NCBI GenBank assembly: GCA_018296165.2
Contig: JACKQL020000036.1
Span: 372,001-436,000 of the forward strand
Reading direction: 5' to 3'
Source: Termitomyces sp. T153
Taxonomy: Eukaryota; Basidiomycota; Agaricomycetes; Agaricales; Lyophyllaceae
DNA length: 64,000 nucleotides
The stretch's first letter is position 1. The number at the start of each line of letters is the position of its first letter. Position numbers and translations under genes: made by a program. Shown one piece after another: positions 37,292-47,282 of the stretch. The notes under the pieces are model-generated. The model made no database searches and was not told the origin of the DNA. It was given only the letters and a program-made list of their open reading frames with translations.

Positions 37292-38422
37292 ATGTCTTCC
37301 CCCAGCGTTCCAGTGGCTTCTCCCGCCGATTTAGACGAGGTGGTGGTGTATGACAGTGGGGGTGAGGAGTTCGAGCGTCGGCACCGGGGTAGCGTTAGGG
37401 ACCAGAGTCGTAAGTGTTGTCGACTTTTCCTTTCGGGATGGTTGACGGGGTTCCTGTAGAATCGTCCGTAGTAGTAGTGGTGGATTTTCCGGGGGTTCCG
37501 AAGCGGACCAAGTTTCGTCCCGCGGTGCCAAAGGGGAAGGGGGTGTCCTCGGCAATGGTTCGGGGGAAGCGTCGAGCTTCCCCGCCCTCGGGGGCGGGAC
37601 CCAGCAAGAGGCCGTGTGGGCGTGAGTTGTCGGCGGGGCCTCCGGAGTCCTCCCTCTTTTCTCCTGTCCTGGGCGTCCCCTCGGAGCGGTCGTCGAGTCC
37701 CCCTGCGCCGATTCCTTCAATCACGGAGGTCTTCCTTCGCAAGCAGGTGGAGGCCTTGATGATGTCGTTGGCAGTATGGGAGGGTGAGCTCCAACGGGCG
37801 AGGGAGGATCATGATGCGGCGCGGACGGAGAAGGAAGTGATGGAGCGGGAGAGGAATACTTCGGTGCGCGTGGCGACGGAGCAAGCGCTAGAGGCGCGGG
37901 GTTTGCGGGAGCGTCTGGCGCAGGTGGAGGGGCAGCCCACGGGGGAAGCGGAGGGGCGGGGACGAGTTCTGGAGGGGGATGCGTTGTGGGCGGAGCTGGA
38001 GGCGGCGAGGCGGAGGGAGGATTGGTTGGCCAACGAGGCCGCCTCAGGTCGCGCAGGGATCCTTCGTGAGTTGTCTCCCATTCCTCCGTTCGTTATTGAC
38101 GGTTCATCTTCTGAGTTTAGGCTGGGTGCGGGAGCATCGGGTCGTCTTGGACGGTGCCTCCGCGGCGTTCACGTCGATTCAGGACGGGTTGACGCAGGGG
38201 TCTGCAGTCCAGCCTCCGGAGTTGCAGCAGGGGATGGCGCGGTTGGAGAGGTTGCTGGCGGGGCATCGGCGGCGCAATGCGGTGGCCCTGGGATCGTGGT
38301 GGGAGGTGGCGGCCGATGCGGGGGAGGCATTGCCGGGGTTGGCGGAGATCTTAGCGGTGGTGCAGGCCCAGATGGAGGTTGACCTGGGGGTTGGGTTGCC
38401 GGGGGGTCCGGGGAGGGAGTGA
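37292..38422 (+). CDS. Antisense accessory gene of element B (coiled-coil protein), intact
   Basis: Three exons, 37292-37409, 37460-38065 and 38121-38422, with GTAAGT and GTGAGT donors and TAG acceptors, give an unbroken 341-aa frame on the strand opposite to the element. The N-terminus is MSSPSVPVASPADLDEVVVY, then a basic Pro-rich part (GKRRASPPSGAGPSKRPCG) and a long Glu/Arg/Ala coiled coil (about residues 110-245: ALMMSLAVWEGELQRARED, EKEVMERERN). The C-terminal part WVREHRVVLDGASAAFTSIQ matches element A's copy, with the intron at the same codon and phase. It lacks A's zinc-motif exon. Position is between the 3' LTR/PPT and the gag side. Not a known retroelement protein to my knowledge; similarity to plant-retrotransposon antisense genes is only one of layout. 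Confidence 0.72.
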
Positions 38423-40743
38423 GATGGGTGTGAGCCTCGTTTCTTGTCGCTCTCGGACTTGCTGCCTTCCCTGCCTATTGTATATAGAATAATTTTTTTT
38501 GTATGCGAACATGTGTTTTCTTGGTCCCTGGGCGTGTGAAGTAAGGTTTTAGATTTGTATGAGGGCGAAGTAAGCGAAACATGCAGGGGTGTGAGAGGGA
38601 GTTGAATCCCTAGTGAGTCCAGAGGCGGGGGTTACGCCCGCTAGTGCCGTCTGCGCTGGCTAGTCCGGGTTTGTCGGGACGGGGCGGGGCATCGCAGGAG
38701 GGCTCCCGAGGTCTGGCGGGGGTGGTGGGAGTTCTCCGGTGGGGGTCCCCGGCATTTCAGGCGGTGTCATTGAGTTCGATTCTCAGAAATTCCGACTGGG
38801 GGTGTAGGGGACGTGCGCCGTATTGGTAGTGGAGGGTGGGCCTTCGAATTTTTCATGGTGCCCAATGGGTTCGGGGCTTTAATTTCCTTGGCTGTGGGGT
38901 TGGCGGGGGGTAATGGGGGTCTCCCCATGGTCTGGCCCTTATGCTGGCACTGGTGGCGAGGGCAGCGGGGCCTTTTTCATTGGCGGGGTTGGGTGAGGCG
39001 AGGTTCGTCCTCGCGGTATAGTTGGTCCAGGTCAGGGTTGTGTTCCGGAGTGTTGCGTCTGTGGACGGGCATGCTTTGGTTGGCGCTTTGGTGTGCTCCG
39101 GAGTGTTGATGACCGAGGGGGTAGGATGCGGGGTGATCAGTCCCAACCAGTTCCTTCGGGTCCGGGGCCGAAATTTGGGGTGCCGGATCATCTACATGAT
39201 ATTGCTTTCCTGACCAAAGGTAAGCCCGAGGCGGACAAAGGGGGTCTTACGTATTTCTGATACTTCCTCAAGTTTGGAGGTCCGGGGGTCGGTAGTTCCT
39301 TCATCGGGGAGGAAGTGGGTGGTCCCGGAGTCGACACAAGGGTCACTCGGTGGGGATTTGTTGGTTGTTCACGGTTGTTGGGGCGGCGGGGAGGTCGGCC
39401 GCGGGGAGGCACTGGAGTAGGGTTCCCCGGGAGATGCGGCAGGGTCGGGGCTGCTCTTCATTCGTGTTCTGGAGCGGCCCGGAGATTGTTGTAAGTGTGG
39501 GGGTGGCAGTGGGGAGAGGCACTGCCCGCTTTTCTGGAGGCTCCGATGATGTGGTCCCTGTTTGGCGGACATATTCCGATGTAGGGGCGGGTTTTGGAGT
39601 GGGTGGTGATTTCTGTCGCGGGGCTACCAGGGCATCATTGTCGAGCTGGCGCCGTGAGTCTTCTTGATCAAATGTCGTGGTCGGAGCAGAGGCCCTGGAG
39701 TCGTGTCGCCAGGGTCCGGAGCTGTGTTGAAGGGTTTGGAGGGGTCTGGGTGGGACAGTTTTAGGCTGGCACGGGGTTGTTTGGGTCGTCGAGCCAGGTG
39801 GGGGGGGTCCCTTGAGATTATCGGAGCGTGTGCCCGTTGGGTCGTTGGGTCGCTTAAACGGCCCATTGTCATTTTCTGGATGATGGTGGGGCTTCTCCCT
39901 CCCTTATGTGAACATGTCAGCGAATTTAGAGTACTTAGGGAACTACTTTGTATAGGGTCCTTTTTCCTATAGTTAGTTCGGGGTGGCTCCTATGCTGGGG
40001 ATTCCTTCGTGGGAGGTGGCGTAGTCTGGTGGTGGAGTTTAAGCTTGGGGGTGGCATGCGGGGGGGGGGTTTTGGCGTCCAGGGTCCTCATTGTCGGGGG
40101 CTCCGGATTGTGTGGGGGAGGGTGGTGAACTAGCGGCGTGGTCTGGAGTTGTCCCTTGTCGGGAGTGGAGTGCCGGGGTTCTCCTTATTAATGTCTAGAG
40201 GCTCGGGGATGTTTTGGTCTTGTTCCGGGGTTGTCGGGGTCGGGTCGGGGGAGTCGGGGCCCCTTCATTTGTTGGGTAGAGGTGACGGCCGATCGATCAA
40301 GGTCCGGAAGCAGGTCATGGTTGGAGCCTAGCCTAGGTCTGAGGTTCTTGGTTGCTGGTGGGTTGGTGGATCCACAGGCGGGCTTCCAGGAAAGCACATT
40401 CTCAGTGGTCTCTTCGTGGCTGGCGATCCTTGTGCAGTGGGTGACTGTTCCGTGGCGGGTTGGCGTTATTGTTGGTCGGAGGGTTGGCGCGGTGCCGGAG
40501 ACATTGTTGCTCATTTGATCGGAGGGTCGCCAGGCTTTAGGATGTTATTCTTTGGGTGATGTCGGGGTCAATTTTGTGCGAGAGAGCGGAGTTGGTGGAG
40601 AGTGTAGGAGTGGGGTGGAAGATGATTTGATGGTTTGCGCGAGGGGTTGGGAGTTGGGTGTGAGTTGGGGAGGGTGTCCATGGGGGGAGCCGTTGTATGA
40701 AGGTAACCGGAGCGGAGGGGACGTTTGGTGTCGGATCCGCGAC
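38423..40743 (-). other. Element B interior without coding capacity
   Basis: GC- and CpG-rich DNA with G-rich runs. Blocks are shared with element C (for example TTTTCCTATAGTTAGTTC near 39960 against 52625) and, at 38590-38660, with the post-pol region of element A near 43070. No frame shows RT, integrase or protease motifs, so it is either a deletion-scrambled pol region or non-coding filler. Confidence 0.6.
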
Positions 40744-40857
40744 TCAATGTGCCTCGGCAAATTGGGCAGGGCTGTATGAATCATAAGGGTTCCCCGGCCC
40801 AGGTAGACCATAGACATCGGAGTTATTTGATCGTGTGTGCGGGGATAATGCGGGCAT
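40744..40857 (-). CDS. Gag N-terminal stub of element B (37 aa)
   Basis: The frame just inside the 5' LTR starts MPALSPHTRSNN and ends PYDSYSPAQFAEAH before a stop. Element C has a 38-codon homologue ending at the same place (AQFAKAH), so the truncation pre-dates both insertions. It corresponds in position to the start of gag in element A (MSAFNPAYNP). Confidence 0.5.
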   Translation of the reverse strand: MPALSPHTRSNNSDVYGLPGPGNPYDSYSPAQFAEAH

Positions 40858-40876
40858 CACAGACGGGGTAAGGTAG

Positions 40877-40889
40877 AGTCTTGATATTA
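40877..40889 (-). promoter_or_regulatory. Element B primer-binding site, self-primer type
   Basis: The sense strand reads TAATATCAAGACT directly after the 5' LTR. Its complement AGTCTTGATATT lies in the LTR at 41533-41544, 32 nt from TATATAAG (41569-41576), where the transcript should start. Confidence 0.7.
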
Positions 40890-42022
40890 TGTCAGGTTCC
40901 GCTGACCCCGGGGGCTCAGCTGCACTGGGCGAGTCCTTACTAGGCAGGTGTGATTCCCCTGCATTGGTAACCAAACACTCAAAGACATTCCAGGTCTGGG
41001 TGGGTTGCGCGGGTAGTTGGGGAGATGTGATCCAGACAGGTCCGGGAAGGTCTGGAGAAGTCGGATTGTGGGGAAACAAGACGGTCTTGGCGGGGTTCAG
41101 GCAGAAGGCCGTATGGGAGATTTGCAGAAGCAAGGGAGTAGGTGGCTGTGTGATCAATGGGGACGGAGCTGGGGTTTGATGGGAGATCATTTGGAGCTGA
41201 TGGAGTCCGGGACCAAGCGAAGAGTGAGGTTCGGACCTGGTAAAGGAGTGTCGGGGTTCGTAATCGTAATCGCGGAGTTTGTGAGGTCGTTAGGGTTGAT
41301 GAAGACTTGGGTACAATGGTCTGACGGAGTCACCGAGACAGCGTCGGACGAGACAATATGGAACAGGAGTAGATTCGAGTGGAGATACGAAACGATAACG
41401 AGAACGATAACGAAATGGAGACAAGACAAGACCGGGAGACTGAGATAAGACCGGGAGACTGAGAGTAAGGAGAATGGGACATGAAACACAAAACACGAAA
41501 AGGAAACAATCAGACCATAGGTAACGTTAAGCAATATCAAGACTAGAGTACGAAGAGCTACTTGATGACTTATATACTGACTACCGGAGGACTTCGGGGT
41601 ACGTCGGCTGTGGCGGCAGGGCTTGGCGGGGCTTGACGGAGTGGGCAGGTGTTGGTTGTGATCGCAGGTCGTGCCGCGCTGATACATTGATGGGATCATT
41701 GGAGAACGCGGGTTGCCCTGAGGTTGTCGTGATACTCCGGAATAGGTCGGAGGAAACAGGGTGTTGAGTTAATGATGGGTGGCGAAGATCGGGAATTGCG
41801 GGGGTGGTTCTCGGAGTTCGGGAAGCCCAGGGTAAGTGTCAGTGGCTGCGGGGCAGGCACCAAAGTTGGCCAGGGGGCCGTCGGAGTTAGCCGGGGGGGC
41901 GTCGGAGTTAGCCGAAGTAGGTGCGGGGCATGGGCGGAAGTTCGGCGGAGCGTTGGGGGTCCTTTTGGGGGTTCGGGGTTTTGATGGACGATGTGCGGGG
42001 TTTTGGGGAACGGATCGTGACA
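40890..42022 (-). repeat. Element B 5' LTR
   Basis: 1133 bp, TGTCAGG...GTGACA, with the promoter box TATATAAG at 41569-41576. It differs from the 3' LTR at a modest number of sites, mostly transitions. Confidence 0.93.
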
Positions 42023-43131
42023 GGGGCCCCTTCCAGGCAGGAGAAAGGGAAACGGAGGGCGTCCCCTTTACCCGAGGTGGGTCCCAGTAAGCGGGCACGG
42101 GGTGAGCAGGTGATGGGGGGCCCCCCTGGTTCCGCGGTGTATTCCCCTACGTCCGGAGCCCCTGTTGAGCAGTCCGTGGATAGGTCGTGGTTGGTTGCGG
42201 AGGCCTATCTGCGGCGTTGGGTAGAGGGCTTGGAACGGTTGTTGGTCGCACGCGAGGAGGAGATTCAGGGGGTATGGGAGGAGAGGGACGGGGCTCGATG
42301 GGAGTTGGACGGGGTTTGGAGGGAACGGGACCTGGCGCAAAAAGACAAGGACGTCGCTGTTGAGACTGCCGTGGAGCAATTATCTCGTCTGCAGGAGTTG
42401 GAGGTGCGGACGGTGCATTTGCAGGCGTGGGCGGAGGCGGCGGAGGTGGCGACGCAGCAGGCAAGAGGCTCAGGGGTGCGGGAGACCCAGTAGGGTTCCA
42501 GCGCTGGGGAAGTCCAGGCGGCAGCGGAGAGGGCGCGGCAGCGGGAGGAGTGGCTCACCAACGAGGCGGCCTTGGGCCGGCAAGGAGTGCTTCGTGAGTG
42601 GTTTCCCTGCTTTCCTCTCCTAAGCGCTGATTCAGGTTCCACAGACTGGGCCTGGGAGCATCGCATCCTTCTCGACGGGGCGTCGGCAGCGCTGGGGTCC
42701 ATCCATGATGGGTTGGCGAGGATGCCCGGGGACCTTCCACCAGAGTTGGGTCAAGGGGTTATGCAGATGGGGCGTCTGTTGGCAGGGCATCAGCGGAGGG
42801 CGACAGCAGACCCCGGGGCATGGTGGGAGATAGCAACGGACATGGGGGAACCGCTCCCCGGGCAACCCAAGGTTCTGGCGGCAGTAGTGGCACAGTTGGA
42901 GGTGATTATGGTGGGAAGGGTAGCGGGGTTAGGGTCGGAGGAGGAGGGAGAGTGAGGGGAATTCGGACCCCGTCGTTGACTTGTTCCCTGCCCCTTTCTT
43001 GTTCGAGTATATACCTGTACACTGCTTGTTCCTATACAGTCTTTGGTCCTTGTAGGAGAGTATTGGTGGGAGTTGAATCCCTGGCGAACCCAGAGGCAGA
43101 GGTTACGCCCACTATTGCCATCTGTGTTGGG

Positions 43132-46100
43132 TCAGTCCCGGGGGTTCCGGGGCTTGGCAGGATTCCGTCGGTGGAAGTCCCGGAGTTCATCGGGGGCTCT
43201 GTCGAGGTTCTTTTGGGGTTCTCACGTATTGTCCTCAGGTCCGTAGCCTTTCCAGTGGACCAAGTACTGGAGTCAGCTGCAAACTACCTGGGAGTTGAGG
43301 ATCTCGTTGACCTCGTAGTAATACTCGTCCTTGACTTCGACGGGGGGCGGTCGGCTGGGGCATTGGCCGGGGAAGGGGTCTGGAGCGTGCCTTTCAAGGA
43401 GTCGAACGTGGAACACAGGGTGGAGGCCCTTCAGGCCCGGAGGCAGGTCAAGCTTGTAAGCGTGGGTGGAGACCTTCCAGAGGATCTTGAATGGACCGAG
43501 GCGTTTGTGGTCGAGTTTGATAGAAGGCCTCCGGGTCTTAAGATTTCGTCGGTCGAGCCAGACCAAGGTGCCAGGAGGCCAGTCGGGGGTTGGCTGGCAA
43601 TGGGCGTCAGCGTGCTTGGAGTAGGCTTGGTTGGCGGTGTCGATCTCATCCTGGAGGAATTGGTGGAGGGATTGGAGGTCCTCGGCGACTTCATGGGCAA
43701 CGTGGGAGGGGATGTCCTTGAGGGACAGCGTGAGTCGGGGATTGTAGCCCTTGTTGGCGTAAAAGGGGGAAACTCCGGTGGCGGAGTGAGGCGTGTTGTT
43801 GTAGGTGAATTCGGTGAGGGGAAGCTCTGCACGCCAGTCGTTCTGTAAATAGTTAACGTAGAGGCGAAGATACTGTTCTAACGTCTGGTTTACATGCTCA
43901 GTTTGCCCATCGATTTCCAGGTGGTAGGCGGTAGAGAGGCTGGTCTTGATCTCGAGCGCCTTGCACAGCAATTGCCAGAAATGAGATACGAATAGGGGTC
44001 CACGGTCGGAGACGATGTCGTCGGGAAGTCCGTGTTTGGAGAATACGTGTTCTAGAAATAGTTTGGCAAAATCCGGGGCGGTGTTAGTGGTGTGGCAGGG
44101 AATAAAGAGGGCTTGCTTGGTAAGGCGGCAGACAACGACGAGGATTGCGTCGAAACCTTCGGAGTCGGGGAGTTCGACAATATGATCCATCGATATTGAA
44201 GACCAGGGGCGGCAACCAACGGGGAGGGGTTTCAGTAATCTGTGGGGGTGATGGCGGGGAACTTTGGCCCGTAGGCAGGGTTCGCAGGCCCTCACATATC
44301 GCGTGACGTCCTTCTTCATTCCTGGCCAAAAATAAGTCCAGGAGATGAGTTGAAGGGTCTTACGAATTCCTGGGTGCCCCCAGAGTTTGTGATCGTGGTG
44401 CTGCCGGAGTATGTCGAGGCGAATGGACTTGTGGTCTGGGGCGTAGATTTGTCCACTCCGGAGCAGCAGGCGGTGGTCCAGGGATAGCGAAAAGGGGTTG
44501 TCTACGCTCGATTTGTCAGGGTTGTTGCAGGGGTCGTGCTGGTTGAAGAAGGGGTCCGGGGGTGAATTCCTAATTTGCTGGAGGATTCCTTCTTTGTTTA
44601 AAATCAGCACAGCATGTAGATGTTCAGGTGGGATTACCACTTGATGGTTGAATGCATTTCATTTGGTTTCGAACGATTTCTTCAGATACACATCGGGTCT
44701 CCAAGTGAGGGCGTCGGGCTTTGTGCCGAGTCGCCTGGGGCGGTAGTGAATGGTAAAATCATACTCCGAAAGGGTTTCGGACCATCGAGCCTGGCGGCGG
44801 CTGAGCTGTTTTGTGGTCGTGAAATATTGCAGGTTATTGTGGTCGGAGTAGACTTGGATGCAGTGCGGGGACCCTTCGAGGTAGGCCCGCCACTGACGAA
44901 AGGCTTCGACAATCGCAAGGAGTTCCTTGTCGTAAATGTCGTAGTTGAGTTCCGCTGGGATCATTGATCGGGTGTAGAAGGCAACGGGGCAGAGATCCTT
45001 GCCCTCCGAGTTCGACTGGGAGAGTATCCCGGCAATAGCGTAGTCGGAGGCGTCACATTCAAGCACGATCGGTAGGGAGGGGTTGAAATGGTGGAGGACC
45101 GGAGCGGAGGTGAAGGCCTTCTTCAGGAGGAGGAATACGCCCTGGCACTTGCTGTCCCAATCTCAAGGGGTGTCCTTCCTTGTGAGCCGGTTGAGGGGTT
45201 TGGTGATTCTGGAGTAGTTGTCGATGAAGCGGCGATAGAAGTTAGCAAACCCCAAGAATGACTGTACCTCCTTGACGTTCCACAGGGAGGGCCAGTTGAG
45301 TATCGCGTCAACCTTGGCGGGGTCCATGCGCACACCGTCGGGGGTGACGATGACCCCGAGATATTCGACTTCCGCTGTGTGGAATGAGCACTTTTCGGGT
45401 TTAGCATAAAGGTGATACTCTCGGAGTCGTTCCAGGACATGGCGGACGTGCTCCGAATGCTCCGCTAGCAAATTCGAGTAGATCAGGATATCGTCCAAAT
45501 ATATGATAACAAAGACGTCATTCATGTCATGAAAGATGTCATTCATGAAGTACTAGAAGGTGGTGGGGGAGTTAGTCATTCCGAAGGGCATTACGAGATA
45601 CTCAAAGAGGCCGTAGCAGGTGCGAAAGGTGGTCTTCCATTCATGCCCTGGGGCGATCCGGACGTTGTTGTAGCCGGAACAAAGGTCAATTTTTGTGTAA
45701 ATCTTGGCGCTGCAAAGGCGATCAACAAGGTCTCCAATTAAGGGGAGGGGGTACCGGTTCTTCTTGGTGACTTTGTTGAGTCCCCGATAATCCACACAGA
45801 GTCGGAGGGATCCGTCTTTCTTCTTGGCAAACAGAACCGGAGCGCCAGCCACGGAGATCGAGGGACGTATGAAACCTTTGCCGAGCATGTCGTCAAGGTA
45901 TTCCTTCAGGGCCCAGAGCTCAATTTCGGACATGTTGTAGATCTTGCCAAACGGGGGTGAGGTGCCTTCTTTGAGGTTGATCTGGTGGTTGTAGGAGCGG
46001 TGTGGAGGGAGTTCCTTGGCACTCCCTTCGGAGAACACGTCAGCAAACTTATGATACTCCGGGGGAACTACTTCGGATAGGATCTGTTCCTCTGTCTTCT

Positions 46101-47282
46101 TTTCTGGCATGGTAGTCCCTGCGTGGAGGTATTCCTCTGGTAGGGCCAGCGTGACTTGCAACTGGAAGGTGGGGGTGCCTTCCCGTAGGAGGCGCGCAAA
46201 GAGGATGGCGCCGATGATTTTAATGTTGAGGTTTCCGGAGTCGACGGGGTTGGGTCCTGTAGGTGTAGCAGTCGGATCCGGGGTGGCGTTGGGGTCCGGG
46301 ATAGGCTGGAAGCGGAGGTGGAAGGCGGCTGATAAGCTTGCTTCGGGGCCGGGGAATTGCATGGTAAGGTTTTTCCAGTTGATGTCGGGGTTGACGTCTT
46401 GCAGCCACAGGAGTCCGAGCACGATCGGGGTCGACGGGGGTAGTTGGGTAACAAGGAGTCAGGCCTGGAACTGCAGGTCGTTATCGAGGGTGAGGGTGTT
46501 GTCGTGGTACTGTGTGATTCTTGTCGTGGCGGGGCTCCCATCGAAAAGTTGGAGCTTGAGGGGTTTGTCGAGGTCATTGCGTTGGAGGTCAAGTTGGTTG
46601 CTGATGAAGACACCGGAGGCGCCGCTGTCTACAAGGGCGGGAAGTACCTTGAGCAAGCCGCCAAGTCGGACATAGATGACGAATGATCGTGCAGACCTAG
46701 AGCGAAGTTGCGGCGGGGTCTGGGGTTGGTTGATCGTGGTCTCGGAGCTCTCGGAGGGGGGTGAGACATGGAAGGGTACCAGTCTGGAGTCGGTGGGGTT
46801 GTCCCGGTCGAGGTGTAGGGTGAGACTGGGCCAATTGACGCGGGGATTGGTGGAGCGGAGCCATGAGAACCCTAAGACGATGGGGGCGGAGGGGTGTAAT
46901 TTTGTGACGAGTAGCTGGAGTTCTTGCTGTTGTCCATCGGCGAAGGTCAGGGTCGTTTCTAGGCAATGAGTGATGTCTCCCGCTGGGGTAGAGTCTCCGT
47001 CAAAGAGTTTGAGGGGGATCGGGGCGGGAAGACGGCAGAGGGATTGTGGGGCAAGCGCTGCCAGGGATTCGTCAACAAAGTTATCAGTGGCGCCGCTGTC
47101 AACTAGTGTGGGGACAGGTTTGTCGGTGAAGGGGAGAGTGGTGCGGAGGAGGAGGTTTGTGGAGGAGTGGGAGGGGAGGTGTGCTGGGGGGTTGTCTGGG
47201 GCGAGCATCATTGCGCGGAGGAGTGTGGCTGGGGCGGAGAAGACGTTGGGATGTGGTCCACGGTCTAGTGCGTCTTCCAGAC
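43132..47282 (-). pseudogene. Element A pro-pol: double protease, RT, RNase H, integrase, chromodomain
   Basis: One frame runs from about 47282 to the stop at 43132 with six premature stops (46459, 45553, 45163, 44659, 43273, 43222). In order: retropepsin 1 (LVDSGATDNFVDE, VLGFSWL), retropepsin 2 ([18 protein letters not shown]), RT ([23 protein letters not shown]), RNase H ([15 protein letters not shown]), integrase zinc domain (HPGIRK...CEPCLRAK) and catalytic core ([28 protein letters not shown]). The tail [10 protein letters not shown]...LQYLVHWKGYGPEDN is a chromodomain, placing the element among chromoviruses. Each stop is one transition from a sense codon expected by family (CGA, CAG or TGG). 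The frame differs from gag's by one base, either programmed or an indel near 47283. Confidence 0.92.

Larger units (their letters stand above)
35949..42022 (-). mobile_element. Element B: innermost, non-autonomous LTR retrotransposon (TSD GGGGC)
   Basis: LTRs 35949-37081 and 40890-42022, both 1133 bp, are flanked by GGGGC at 35944-35948 and 42023-42027. The interior of 3.8 kb has the polypurine tract, the PBS, a 37-codon gag stub on the minus strand and an intact spliced gene on the plus strand, but no protease, RT or integrase. Replication therefore needs proteins in trans, plausibly from an A-like element with which it shares PBS, PPT and LTR termini. It is CpG-rich. Confidence 0.93.
35181..42955 (+). 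pseudogene. Antisense accessory gene of element A (zinc-motif, coiled-coil protein), split by element B
   Basis: Exons 35181-35594, 35644-35948 continuing at 42028-42593, and 42645-42955 run opposite to gag-pol. With B and one GGGGC copy removed the frame passes exactly through the insertion point (REGA then PSRQEKGKRRAS), giving about 531 codons with one in-frame TAG (after GVRETQ). The start MSSSAYSPTASRSPSP is Ser/Pro-rich. Exon 2 opens with CVSCTRRGEQC and, 16 residues on, CLPCRSRHEKC, i.e. CX2CX6C twice, like a Zn2Cys6 binuclear cluster. The third part is a Glu/Arg-rich coiled coil (residues ~290-430), followed by WAWEHRILLDGASAALGSIH. Element B has a shorter homologue, so the gene belongs to the element family. 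Function unknown; a nucleic-acid-binding or regulatory role is inference. Confidence 0.72.

Noticed and set aside
42820..43848. 342-codon plus-strand open frame
   Set aside because: Mostly the exact antisense of the integrase and chromodomain coding region; its first part shadows the accessory gene's last exon in another frame.
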